This document shows positions 53,941 to 63,608 of a stretch of DNA of 64,000 nt, in pieces. The position numbers and the translations under genes are program-made. The number at the start of each line of letters is the position of its first letter. Positions within the stretch are counted from its first letter, which is position 1. Under the pieces are notes generated by a model. That model had not been told where the DNA came from. It did not search any database and worked only from the letters and a program-made list of their open reading frames with translations. Where the stretch lies: NCBI GenBank assembly GCA_031216915.1, contig CM062294.1:26846985-26910984 (forward strand), given 5' to 3'. The stretch comes from Pictodentalium vernedei (taxonomy: Eukaryota; Mollusca; Scaphopoda; Dentaliida; Dentaliidae).

Positions 53941-54720
53941 CTAGCTGGCTGGGTTTGTTTACAAGCTAATCATACAAACCCAAGCGCGTTAATATGTATC
54001 ACAATTTGACGTTTACAAAAGTACAGGTAGTTAGTTATCCACCGTAAAACAAATTGCGCTGCAGCAGCAAGGGAGACCGAGGAAAATTATAACATTTTTT
54101 TTTGATTTTCCATGATTACTATGTAATCACAAGGTAACAGAAAAGAACTACTACGTTTTGTACTCAATTGACCTTCCTGCTAAAACATTATGAAATTGTT
54201 GTTTGCGAACAAATCGCATGCTATGAGGAAGACGCCACTTCACATGGTCACCCCCGCCGTTACAATTGTCTCCGCATCTTGCCCAGTTGTAACACTGGCA
54301 GGAGTAATTAGAAATAGTATGTATGATGGCTTAGGTCCCTTACGAATATTCGATTGTTCGAGCCGACGTCGAGTCGATCAACAAATTCGATTGGAATTCG
54401 AGTCGAAAATAAAATCACGAATATTAGAATCGAATATGAATAAAGCTTATAAATAAATGTTTCGGGATACGTACATTCGTAGTTTTAATAGTGGCTAAAT
54501 TGTCAAAATAATGCGAGGAATTGAGGGCTACATACACGTGTAATACATGTAAGGCTTCGTATAAAACCCAAGCGACAGGGACTACATCTCACCCCTGGTG
54601 CACTTACGTAAGAAGCATCCATCGCTCCTTGATAATGAAAGATCAGACGGTGCTAAACTAAAAGTCAAGGAAGAGGCGAAGCAATCATAGGTACATACAG
54701 ATTATTTTCTCCTATTCAAC
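53941..54720. other. Unassigned sequence with TTCGA-rich patch
   Basis: A patch near 54346-54420 is rich in TCGA/TTCG (CGAATATTCGATTGTTCGAG) and recalls subterminal repeats of hAT-type elements. A similar TTCGAATTCGATG...TTCGAGTCGAAA patch lies at 57139-57192 on the other side of the long-TIR element, so the two may be ends of one interrupted element. No gene recognised. Confidence 0.4.
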
Positions 54721-55144
54721 CATGCGAGTAGTATAGGATGTGAGATCGTGCCACATTGGCAGGACCCCGGACAGGACCCCGAAAGTGACGTCATGTCAGG
54801 TGACCTGGTGGCGCCATGTTGTGTTGTCATGGTAACCCGCGTGAGCGGCCATCTTGTGACGCCATCTCCACAGTGAAGCGTGGTGTGCGTGCGCATGAGG
54901 CCTCATTTACTATCCCTCATAGCCTCATAGTTTCGTCAATAGTACTGGTACAAGGCCGCAATGGAACAAGACTGTTGTAGAAGCTAATGACAGGACAGAT
55001 AGACCATAGACAAGAAGTAGCCTTGGAGCTTTGGAGAAAAGATGGAAGCGGTTGATAAGACTACATTAGACCTCATTGACGGATTTCTCATGGCCCTCAT
55101 GGCCTCATACGACAAAAAGGGATTCTCCAGAAGGTATCCTCGAT

Positions 55145-55574
55145 AGGTATCCTCAAATAATACAATACCAGGCTATAGGTATCCTCAAATAATACAATAC
55201 CAGGCTATAGGTATCCTCAAATAATACAATACCAGGCTATAGGTATCCTCAAATAATACAATACCAGGCTATAGGTATCCTCAAATAATACAATACCAGG
55301 CTATAGGTATCCCCAAATAATACAATACCAGGCCATAGGTATCCTCAAATAATACAATACCAGGCCATAGGTATCCTCAAATAATACAATACCAGGCCAT
55401 AGGTATCCTCAGATAATACAATACCAGGCCATAGGTATCCTCAAATAATACAATACCAGGCCATAGGTATCCTCAAATAATACAATACCAGGCCATAGGT
55501 ATCCTCAAATAATACAATACCAGGCCATAGGTATCCTCAAATAATACAATACCAGGCCATAGGTATCCTCAAAT
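55145..55574 (+). repeat. 32-bp minisatellite, 13.4 units
   Basis: The unit AGGTATCCTCAAATAATACA plus ATACCAGGCTAT repeats with period 32. The first five units read GGCTAT and most later ones GGCCAT, giving two sub-blocks. It lies inside the long-TIR element. Confidence 0.96.
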
Positions 55575-56235
55575 GCCTAAATGAGGCTAAGAGGGGTAGT
55601 AAATGAGGCCTAATTGAGGGATTTGTGCATGGCCCTATTGCCCTCAGAAGAAATGAGGCTATGAGGGATAGTAAATGAGGCCTCAGTGAGGGCTTTTCAC
55701 ATAGCCCCCATGGCCTCATACGACAAAAAAGGGGTGCCGAAGGCCACGTGTTTTCCAAAAAGGGGTGCCGAAATTGGGGTGCTGGAGATATGGTTGTTAA
55801 ATACCGAGATGAGGCTAAGAGGGATAGTAAATTATACCTCACTGAAGGCTTTTCTCATGGCCCTCATGCCCTCAAAGAAAATGAGGGATAGTAATGAGGC
55901 CTCAATGAGGGCTTTTCACATAGCCCTCATGGCCTCATACGACAAAAAAGGGGTGCCGAAGGCCATATGTTTTCCAAAATGGGGTGCCGAAATTGGGGTG
56001 CCTGGGGATATGGTTGTTAATTGCCGAGATAAGGCTAAGAGGGATAGTAAATTATACGTCATTGAGAGTGTTTCTTATGGCCCTCATGCCCTCAAAGGAT
56101 ATAAGGCTATGAGGGATAGTAAACGAGGCCTGATTGAGGGCTTTCTCATGACCCTCATGGCCTCATACGACAAAAAGGGATTCCATATCCAGAGACGTGT
56201 CACAAAAAAGGGATTCCATGGGACGTGGCCATTGG
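55575..56235 (+). repeat. About 230-bp complex tandem repeat, three diverged units
   Basis: Each unit contains ATGAGGCTAAGAGGGATAGT, CTCATGGCCTCATACGACAA, AAAAAGGGGTGCCGAA, AATTGGGGTGC and GATATGGTTGTTAA, with units starting near 55577, 55807 and 56027. Related text (CTCATGGCCTCATACGACAA, AAAGGGATTC) also precedes the 32-bp array near 55090-55130, so the minisatellite arose inside an older repeat of this kind. Long open frames across it are by-products of the repetition. Confidence 0.85.
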
Positions 56236-56999
56236 CTATAGAGATGATGAGAATCGTGTAGAACTTCGTTGTAATAAAGGGAGATAACTCTACATAAAGA
56301 TTATGGGAAACCAAGCAATCTGATTGGTCAGTTAGCGTCAGGAAAGTGAACTGGTTGGGTTATCTAGATAAATGAAACAACAAGAGTACTCGGAATAGGA
56401 TCAGAACTAACAAAAAACAGACCAGAAATTGTTAAATATACTAGTAATAAGCAAAGCTGTTCCAGCTGATAGGCCCTTCTACTCTACTGGAGTATACAAT
56501 CGAACTCACCCCGGTGCCCCCTGTACTATAGCACTACTTGCTAAGCCAATAAAATGGGGAATCTGTAGTATATAAAGTCGTTTTTGGTGATTTGGGGGGA
56601 TTGTCGGGTTTATTTGGGTAGTTCTATGAATCGGGAAATTACTCCTGTATAAAGGAACACACCCTCCGAATATACCCCTGTCTTGTTGTAAGCCATTGGG
56701 TCACATTGCAACCACGTGCTACCATAGAAACCAAGATGGCGGCCTCCAGTATACAAAATGGACAACGGAAACACGGATCACCCTAACAACACGCGCTGCG
56801 CATGCGCACTCACACCACGCATCACTATGGAGATGACGTCAAAAGATGGCCGCTCGTACGGGTTACCATAACAACACAACATGGCGCCACCAGGTCACGT
56901 AACATGACGTCACTTCCGGGGCCCTGCCCGGGGTCCTGCCAATGTGTCACGATCTCCACATCCTATACTACTCACGCATTCAAGTGTGCTGCGTTGTTA

Positions 57000-57595
57000 A
57001 CGTACGAACTGTTGAATGTTAGCATGAATATGTGGATAAATCATCAGTACAATGGTCAAAACAATCCAAAAGTGGCTATTTTAAACTGGAAATAGCACAT
57101 ACGAAAGCGTACTTGGACACCTGGTTTCGGCTAACTTGGTTCGAATTCGATGTCCGGTCGACAAAATTTTTTTGGCAAGTTCGAGTCGAAAAAAAATCCA
57201 TATTCGCCAGGGCCTGTGGTGGCTTTACAAAAAGAGATATGGTTTGATTTAAAAACTTCAACCCACAACAGAACTCGAGGAAAAGAATTCAGATTATCGT
57301 CTTGGCACCTTAAGATTCAAGTTATCAGCAATGAAGGAATATGTGGCGAAAATGTCACGGTGAAAAAACAAAAAAAAAACCCTGAAAACAAAAATAAAAT
57401 AAAAAAAAATTCTAATGTTATGGGCCCTACAGCGTGTCCGCGCCTCTCGCTGTATGTCTGTCTACGTACTGTACATATTAACTCGATTTACATATTTATC
57501 TGTCAAATAGTAGGTTGTAACATGTTGCATCTGTTACAACCGACCCACTGCGTGGTGAAGTAACGAAAACGTTTGCAGAATAAATACAGCGGAAT
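57000..57595. other. Unassigned sequence
   Basis: A 137-codon ORF (57150-57563) starts in the TTCGA-rich patch and has a Lys/Asn-rich middle from A runs. No family recognised. Confidence 0.35.
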
Positions 57596-57603
57596 ATTTT
57601 TAA

Positions 57604-57846
57604 CCCTTTACCTAACATGAAAAGCAGACGACACTTGCAAAAAGAATTATTGAATAACTAATTTTTTTCATTTTTTGTCTCAAAAACATAGGTTATGACC
57701 CCTCGTTGGAACGAGCTCGACGAGCTCGTTCCAACGAGGGGTCATAACCTATGTTTTTGAGACAAAAAATGAAAATATAATGAAAATTAATTGGCGATTT
57801 TTGAGAATAGCGCTGGCCGGTTTTGGCCGTTACGTTGGGTAAAGGG
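57604..57846. mobile_element. TTAA MITE family A, near-consensus copy
   Basis: Perfect TTAA at 57600-57603 and 57847-57850. The centre GGAACGAGCTCGACGAGCTC and its arms are intact. It is nearly identical to 52500-52742, indicating recent spread. Confidence 0.9.
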
Positions 57847-57850
57847 TTAA

Positions 57851-58136
57851 AACGCATTCTTCTACTTGAAAGAGAATTGCATTATGTTTCGAAAGTGTAA
57901 TTCATCTTTTCTTATTATAAGTCATTCTAGTGACTCTCGAGTTTCTTAGAAAATTGCCGAAATTTACTCGTTTAGCTGACAAAAAACAGCTTGAGAAAAT
58001 TTGTAAGCGCACAACACCCCAGCGTAGTGTCTTACGACGTTGTCACCATTTACCAGCTGGGGCACATCTAGAGCATCTCTCAAACCTCAATAGATATCAG
58101 TCATGTTACATTTGACCCGTGTTACAATTATACCTG
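57851..58136. other. Unassigned sequence
   Basis: A 61-codon ORF (57930-58115) without recognisable features. No repeat match. Confidence 0.35.
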
Positions 58137-58590
58137 CACGCTAAAAACTAAAGTGTTAAAAACTACACTTGAAGTTCTGTATTTAACACTTACTAAGTGC
58201 TGAACGTGGTCTTTGTTCAAGTGTAGATATTCCAGAACTTGACAGGTGTTACAATAATACCACTTGACAAGTGTAATGTCGCGACACTTAAAAGTAAACA
58301 ACGCAGATGACGCGGATCAGGCTCGAATTCTCGAGCCTGATCCGCGTCATCAGCGTTGTGTCCATTTAATTATGTACCCACCAAGCGCAAATCAAATTAT
58401 GGACGATTCTGGAAGAACCACCAATGCTAGACACATGGGAAGTGCCATCCATTCAAGTTTCAGATGTCTGACGATTGTAATATCTAAGTGCTTAAAGCAT
58501 TGCACTTTGAGTGTTAAAATCAAACACTAAGAGTTAGAATCGGTTTAACACATTGAACGTGTCAGTTTTAACACTTTACTTTTTAGTGTG
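58137..58590 (+). mobile_element. 454-bp CAC-ended palindromic element, copy 2
   Basis: Inverted relative to 41980-42433 and equal in length. Ends CACGCTAAAAACTAAAGTGT and TACTTTTTAGTGTG. The centre palindrome GATGACGCGGATCAGGCTCG is longer here than in copy 1. TG flanks both sides, a possible 2-bp duplication. Confidence 0.83.
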
Positions 58591-59222
58591 TGGTGTCCCC
58601 TAAACAGTTTTACCGACACGTCTATTTGCCGAAACTATGCTTTGGTTTCTAATACGTTTAGCCAGGTGGAAATGAAACTCCGATTGTCCATTTAGTTTTC
58701 GTGAACGGAAATATATTTACTCTTCGTGAAAATCTACTTGTTTTATTGCCTCGCTGTCAGTGTTAAAATAATTGGTGGAAATGGTCCATTCATCGGCTGA
58801 AGACGTGCTCAATGTTTCTTTCGTTTTGTGTATAATTGTACACTGGATGTTATTGTTCTCATGATCTGGGATTAATTAAACAGTGATGCTTTTAGTTTGG
58901 TAACAGCACATATTGCTAGATCAGTAATTAGGTATCTCGTGTGTTCTCGGCAGTGTTGGCAACACACGTTACAGAAAATGACAGGTGCGATAATCTCGCT
59001 ACTGGATTATAATTACGATAATTCAGATACGGCCTTCAGAGGTAAATGGTGGTTAAGTGAACGTTTGTGTTTTAGCTTGAATGTTATACCGTACCACTGC
59101 CTGAAGAACGACTTTTACAACGGCGGAAAGACAGAGAGAATGGGTGAGTAGATAGATATCGAAATCGGAACCAAGACGCAGAATATAAAGAGGGTTTGTC
59201 TCCTTGAAAATATTCTCTAATC
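58591..59222. other. Unassigned sequence
   Basis: No gene recognised; one 84-codon ORF lacks features. Confidence 0.35.
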
Positions 59223-59235
59223 AAATGTTATACCT

Positions 59236-59609
59236 ATTTATTTATTTATTTATTGGTGTTTAAGGCCACATACTTATGCACAATGGCTAATCGTGACCGT
59301 GACAGTTTTACGGGTGGAGGAAGCCGGAGTACCCGGAGAGAACCACCGAGCAACGACGAGCAGCTGTCAGCTCTCCAACATCGTAACTCTGAACTCTGCA
59401 CCGCAGCACAGGCAGGGTTAGATTGGTTGAAGACATGCGCACCATGGACGTGCAGTACGCCCCAGTACACAGCGTCATCGTGCCCCCATGTAGGCAATCG
59501 GGGTGAAGTGTCTTGCCCAAGGACACAACGCGGCTGCCGCAGGTGGGATTCGAACCGAGGACCTCTCGGCTTGCAGCCTGCACCTCTACCAACTGAGCCA
59601 CCGCGCCCC
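59236..59609 (-). mobile_element. tRNA-headed SINE, full length, with 13-bp duplication
   Basis: Minus-strand copy with intact A and B boxes (complements near 59585 and 59550), the body, and a TTTATTTATTTATTGGTGTTT tail side. Perfect duplications AAATGTTATACCT lie at 59223-59235 and 59610-59622. A small insertion (CTGAACTCTGCACCG region) distinguishes it from its relatives. Confidence 0.93.
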
Positions 59610-59756
59610 AAATGTTATACCTGAACGTCATAAAATATTAGAGGGATGAAAACAGGAGGAAGTGGATGTATGCCCATTGCAGCTCATTCCATCAGTGATG
59701 CGCTGATCTATCTTTCTTTATCGTCTCTTGAGTACTAGAATCCCCTATGTCCTATA

Positions 59757-59831
59757 GGGGACATAGGACATAGGGGACATAGGACATAGGGGACATAGGA
59801 CATAGGGGACATAGGGCATAGGGGACATAGG
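59757..59831 (+). repeat. 16-bp minisatellite (GGGGACATAGGACATA)
   Basis: About 4.7 units with one variant (AGGGCATA). Its last bases, GACATAGG, serve as the left target duplication of the adjoining hAT-type element, so the array predates that insertion or grew into its edge. Confidence 0.93.
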
Positions 59832-60386
59832 TAGTACTCAAATGATTAGTCGACTAGTCGATGTCGACTCTGGGCAAACCAGTAGTCGACTCTCAATTGT
59901 GCAGTCGACTAGTCGGAGGAGTTCAAGATTTTAGGTAAATAGTATCCCTTCTGTGCCACTGTCAGGCAGTTTGAACAGCAATATTGGGCAATCAATGTAT
60001 ACATCTATTGCCATCTAATAGTAGTGACAGTAGTTTGTTTTAACTGGTACTAGTCAAGTGCTGAATTATTTTGGGCTATCAGGATATGTTATTAATTTGC
60101 CTTGTTGCAATTTATGGGACAGTGCCTATAGGCACTCTCCCATAAATCGCAACAAGGCAAATTAAATAAGACTATATAATTTCACTCTTAGCATAATTAG
60201 AAGCACATTAACAGAATAATGTTCCAGTAAGTTGCTGTATATGAATGCCCAAGTGACCTTCAGCACTCTACCGGAACACCAACACTGTTATAAGGAGACA
60301 GGTCATCAACAATGACTAGTTGAAGTCGACTTGACTTTTGGGTATTGACTAGTCGACTTTGGAATTCACTAGTCATTTGAGCACTA
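59832..60386. mobile_element. hAT-type element with AGTCGACTAGTCG subterminal repeats
   Basis: The 555-bp element starts TAGTACTCAAATGATTAGTC and ends GACTAGT-type sequence followed by CATTTGAGCACTA. Flanks GACATAGG (59824-59831) and GACATGGG (60387-60394) are an 8-bp duplication with one mismatch. Many TAGTCGACT motifs cluster at both ends. A hairpin (AATTTGCCTTGTTGCAATTT and inverse, about 60097-60164) occupies the middle. No ORF. Confidence 0.85.
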
Positions 60387-60394
60387 GACATGGG

Positions 60395-60890
60395 ACATTC
60401 TAGCACTCAGACGACGTTGTGTAGCTCGAGTGTACTTATTGTAGAAAACACAGGACTTCAACTGTAGTATCATTCGTTGTGTTATTCTTGTCCTTTGCGG
60501 CAACATTGGCGTTTGTACTTTCTACCATTTTCTCGACACGATATAGCCTTAGTTGCTGATGATGTGGCGTTAATAAACGAATATGCGAAAACATATGGAT
60601 TTTGCGATCTTCTGTTATCTAAGAGACATCGCGTTCTCAAATCCATTTGTCTTTTCACGATTCATAGAGGGTTCTACCTAAGGGGGTAGGTGCGGGGTGT
60701 GTTCCCACCTAACTTCCCTTAATATTTTTCCTGTCGGGATATTGTCTTAAATGTCGATTTGACATTGCGGAAGGATAATCTTGTTTGATTCAGGCTGTTG
60801 AAGGCCAGCTTGGATAATGTAGTTACGACTCGCACATGCTTTTATCTATCCACAAAAAATTCTTTGAAACCGTAGCCTGTACTGACAAAT
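60395..60890. other. Unassigned sequence
   Basis: No gene or repeat recognised. Confidence 0.35.
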
Positions 60891-60894
60891 GTGT

Positions 60895-61030
60895 CAACTA
60901 CATCATCGAGGCATGCCAAGTACATCATCGAGGCATACCAACTACATCATCAAGGCACGCCACTTACATCACCAATACATGCCAATTACATCATCACGAC
61001 ATGCCAAATACATCATCAAGGCATACCTTC
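60895..61030 (+). repeat. 22-bp minisatellite, six units
   Basis: Unit of the form ACATCATCGAGGCATGCCAA plus two bases. Starts near 60901, 60923, 60945, 60967, 60989 and 61011, with frequent substitutions. Confidence 0.9.
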
Positions 61031-61169
61031 CTTGAAGGTTTTCATCTCTGAATCGGTCGACTTCGCAACGCCACTGCTGTCATGTTAGCTTTGCATATGT
61101 CATTGTAATAATTTGATACATTTTCACATTTCTGATTCCACGCACCAGAAAAATAGAATTGTAGAAACA

Positions 61170-61308
61170 TTGCCACCGGTTGTGTCAGGGTGTTCTGTAG
61201 GGGGGCATCGAAAACATGCTGAGACAGCACACTTACAAAAATGTTAAAAAAAAATCTTCTCCAGAACCACTGATCAGAATCTTTTGACATTTGGTATGCA
61301 ACATCCAT

Positions 61309-61340
<32 letters not shown>

Positions 61341-62305
61341 AGATACCAGTGTGTTTTAATTAAGCCCCTTGGTTCATATTTGGGCTCCATACGGGACCCG
61401 AATATTTGCTTAGGGCAGTATGGGGAAAAAGCTTTAAAAATTTTCTTCAGATCAACCAGTCAGATTCTTTTCATATTTAGTATCCAACATCTCGATGGGA
61501 ATCAGATGGAAGTTTGTTCAAATCAGATCCATGGGTTAATTTTTGGGCTCTTTATTGTAGCCCAAAATTTAACTTACTGCAATATGAGAAAATTTCTTTG
61601 CATATCTTCATTTCACATCCACCAGTCAGAATCCTTTCATATTTGGTATACAACATCTCTATGGGAGTCAGATTCAAGGTTGTTATAAATAATAAAGTCA
61701 CTGGGTTAATATTTGGACGCTTTATTTATATTATTAACGTAGCGCAATATGAGAAAGTTTCTTACTATGCCCCTTGGGGTTTGAATTAATGATCATCAGC
61801 CTGAAATGCTTTTGAAAATCCTCTTCGTATAAGCCACTCGCAATAATGCTGGTATGGAACTTACTTTAGTGAACAGATTCACTTGTTTTCAAAGGAACTA
61901 GGTTGTTCAAAATTTGGGTTCCCAAATTTCGGCTCCACTCAAAATTTCTGTTTCCAGAACCAATGGGTGGATGTGAACTTAATTTGCCATGTAGTATATA
62001 ATTGGGTCATAAGTACTTCCTTTATGCCGGATTTGTTTGGTGGGGTGGGGATGGGTAGAGAGAATCACAGGAGTTAAAAACCAAAACAAATTCGTTTGGA
62101 CACTTTTTTGATACTTCACAGAACAGAGCTTTGTTGTTGTCTAGGAAGCTTTCCTGGGACTAGCAGAAATGAAGGGCCAAAAAAGTTGCATTCTATTTTG
62201 TCAAAGCAAATCCAAAAATTGCTTTTGCAGCCGATCACTTACTGATACACTCGTCTCTTTTGACGAGCCAGATGAGCGTTGTAGGCTCACTTGAGCCTCT
62301 GGATA
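61170..62305 (+). mobile_element. Diverged Helentron-like copy 3, 5' end missing, modules reordered
   Basis: It starts in the middle of the element (GTGTTCTGTAGGGGGGCATC, CATGCTGAGACAGCA), continues with the ATATTTGGGCTC tandem units, and then carries a segment (CCAATGGGTGGATGTGAACT, GGGTCATAAGTACTT) that lies before the tandem units in copy 2. The end GCCAGATGAGCGTTGTAGGC and TCACTTGAGCCTCTGG keeps the terminal hairpin with a changed stem. A run of 31 G lies at 61309-61339. Confidence 0.6.
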
Positions 62306-62334
62306 TTACTATATCTGTGAAACTTTGAGTACAT

Positions 62335-62592
62335 GATGGCTCATGGTGGACTTCGGATCGAATGGTCGTAGGTTAAATTTTGTTCGGAATCATCTGCGTT
62401 GTGTCATTGGGTAAGGCGCTTAACCCCCATTGCCCAAGTGGGACACGTGGTGGCGTTGTATGCTAAGGCGTACTACACGTAGATGATACACACCACCTCA
62501 ACCGATACAAACGTGCTCGTGTCGGGTCAGTAAATTGGAGAGTCCAACTGTTTCGTGGTTTTCTCCGGATACTCCGACCTCTTCCACCTACT
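62335..62592 (+). mobile_element. Old, diverged tRNA-headed SINE
   Basis: GATGGCTCATGGTGGACTTC (A-box region), GCGTTGTGTCATTGGGTAAG, GCGTACTACACGTAGATGAT and TTTTCTCCGGATACTCCGAC follow the family order with many changes. The tail is lost. Confidence 0.72.
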
Positions 62593-62965
62593 TAACTATC
62601 AACCAGGAAATAGTCACAATAGTCACAAGTGGGCTAGGCCACATATCGCTTCCCAGGGGCGTACAACTACCCATAAAAAAACCTTTCCTATTCAGTCGGT
62701 TGTTGAACATACATTAGTAGTGATAACGGAATATACTATTAAATCGCATACCTGTTACAGCAGTATCGATCTGCAGAATCCCATAAAATAGTGAATATTT
62801 TGTCACTTGTTGTACTTTATATATTTGAACCCTCATTTCCTGGTACAATATCGCCTTTATGTACAGTGAGAGAGGTCAGTCCAATATCAATATTTATCAT
62901 ATGACTCGTCCGTTGTGTTCACTTTAAAACATTTGATATTTGTTTTCATATTAATCAGTGATAAA
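62593..62965. other. Unassigned sequence
   Basis: No gene or repeat recognised. Confidence 0.35.
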
Positions 62966-62969
62966 TAAA

Positions 62970-63155
62970 GCCTTCCGTCCATTTCATTGGTCGATTTCAA
63001 AACTAGACAATTTGATTGGCTGAACAAAATACAACTGGGCCACATTTTTATAATTTGCATAATTAGAGTTGGGAGCTTTCATTGGTCAATTTCAAAACTG
63101 GACAATTTGATTGGTTAAACAAAATACAACTGGGTCACATTTGCATAATTTCAGT
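62970..63155 (+). repeat. Tandem duplication of about 95 bp
   Basis: CATTGGTCGATTTCAAAACT, AGACAATTTGATTGGCTGAA, CAAAATACAACTGGGCCACA is repeated once as CATTGGTCAATTTCAAAACT...GGTTAAACAAAATACAACTG. ATTGG (inverted CCAAT) occurs four times. Confidence 0.88.
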
Positions 63156-63206
63156 AGGGAGAATTGACGTTATCTGTCCTATTTAGTGTGGGTTATATTG
63201 TATTAA

Positions 63207-63418
63207 TCTTTTACCTACAAGAAAAACGCCATTCATTTTTTTATATTTTCACTTTTTGCTTTCAAAACATAGGTTATGACCCCTCATTTGAACGAGCTCT
63301 ACGAGCTCGTTCCAATGAGGGGTCATAACCTATGTTTTGGAAGCAAAAAATGAAACTTTTGAGTTATACGAGGTTGTTTTTTTTCAAGTGCCGCCTGCAA
63401 CTCAAGTTAGGTGATGGG
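63207..63418. mobile_element. TTAA MITE family A, diverged arms
   Basis: TTAA at 63203-63206 and 63419-63422. The perfect core ATAGGTTATGACCCCTCATT and GAACGAGCTCTACGAGCTCG is kept, but the outer arms (TCTTTTACCTACAAGAAAAA; CAAGTGCCGCCTGCAACTCA) are shorter and different. A conserved core in diverged arms hints that the core matters for the family. Confidence 0.83.
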
Positions 63419-63484
63419 TTAAAAAGTCATACTAAGTGGCTAATTTGTGCGTGTGTGTGTCATATGATAAATAGAATATGAAAT

Positions 63485-63608
63485 GAGTGTTTTTCTCATA
63501 TAATATTTATGAAACTCGTCCGAATTTTCCGTTTGGTCTCGCCAGAGGCTCGCCAAAACGGAAAATTCTTAGACTCGTTTCATAAATATTATATGAGAAA
63601 AACACTCA
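63485..63608. repeat. Long palindrome with CTCGCCAGAGGCTCG loop
   Basis: The arms GAGTGTTTTTCTCATATAAT, ATTTATGAAACTCGT and the inverse are nearly perfect over more than 50 bp. The loop region shares CTCGCCAGAGGCTCG with the palindrome at 49130. Confidence 0.85.

Larger units (their letters stand above)
54721..56980. mobile_element. 2.26-kb long-TIR element with internal tandem arrays
   Basis: The left arm (54721-54897) and right arm (56800-56980) are inverted repeats of about 180 bp: GAGTAGTATAGGATGTG, CACATTGGCAGGACCCCGG, GTGACGTCATGT, TGGCGCCATGTTGTGTTGT, GCATG. Between them are a 32-bp array, a 230-bp array and unique sequence that is shared with 2167-2612 on the right side. No transposase ORF is seen and no clear target duplication, so the superfamily is unknown; Mutator-like or P-like groups can have arms this long. 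Confidence 0.78.

Noticed and set aside
54821-54900. CpG-island promoter (GTGACGTCAT, GGCGCCATGTTG, ATGGCCGCT-like motifs)
   Set aside because: CRE-like and YY1-like motifs occur in both arms and in the solo arm at 2.2 kb, so they belong to the transposon ends. Promoter activity is possible but unsupported.
55686-56261. 191-codon ORF, the longest in the window
   Set aside because: It reads through the 230-bp tandem repeat inside the long-TIR element, and its internal repetition mirrors the DNA repeat.
57714-57730. Palindromes as rho-independent terminators or operators (for example the GAGCTCGACGAGCTC centre)
   Set aside because: The window is eukaryotic and the palindromes are centres of dispersed MITEs with target duplications.
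42040-58530. Two near-identical 88-codon ORFs (42040-42306 and 58264-58530) suggesting a conserved protein
   Set aside because: Both lie in the two copies of the 454-bp CAC-ended element, so the identity reflects the repeat, not coding selection.
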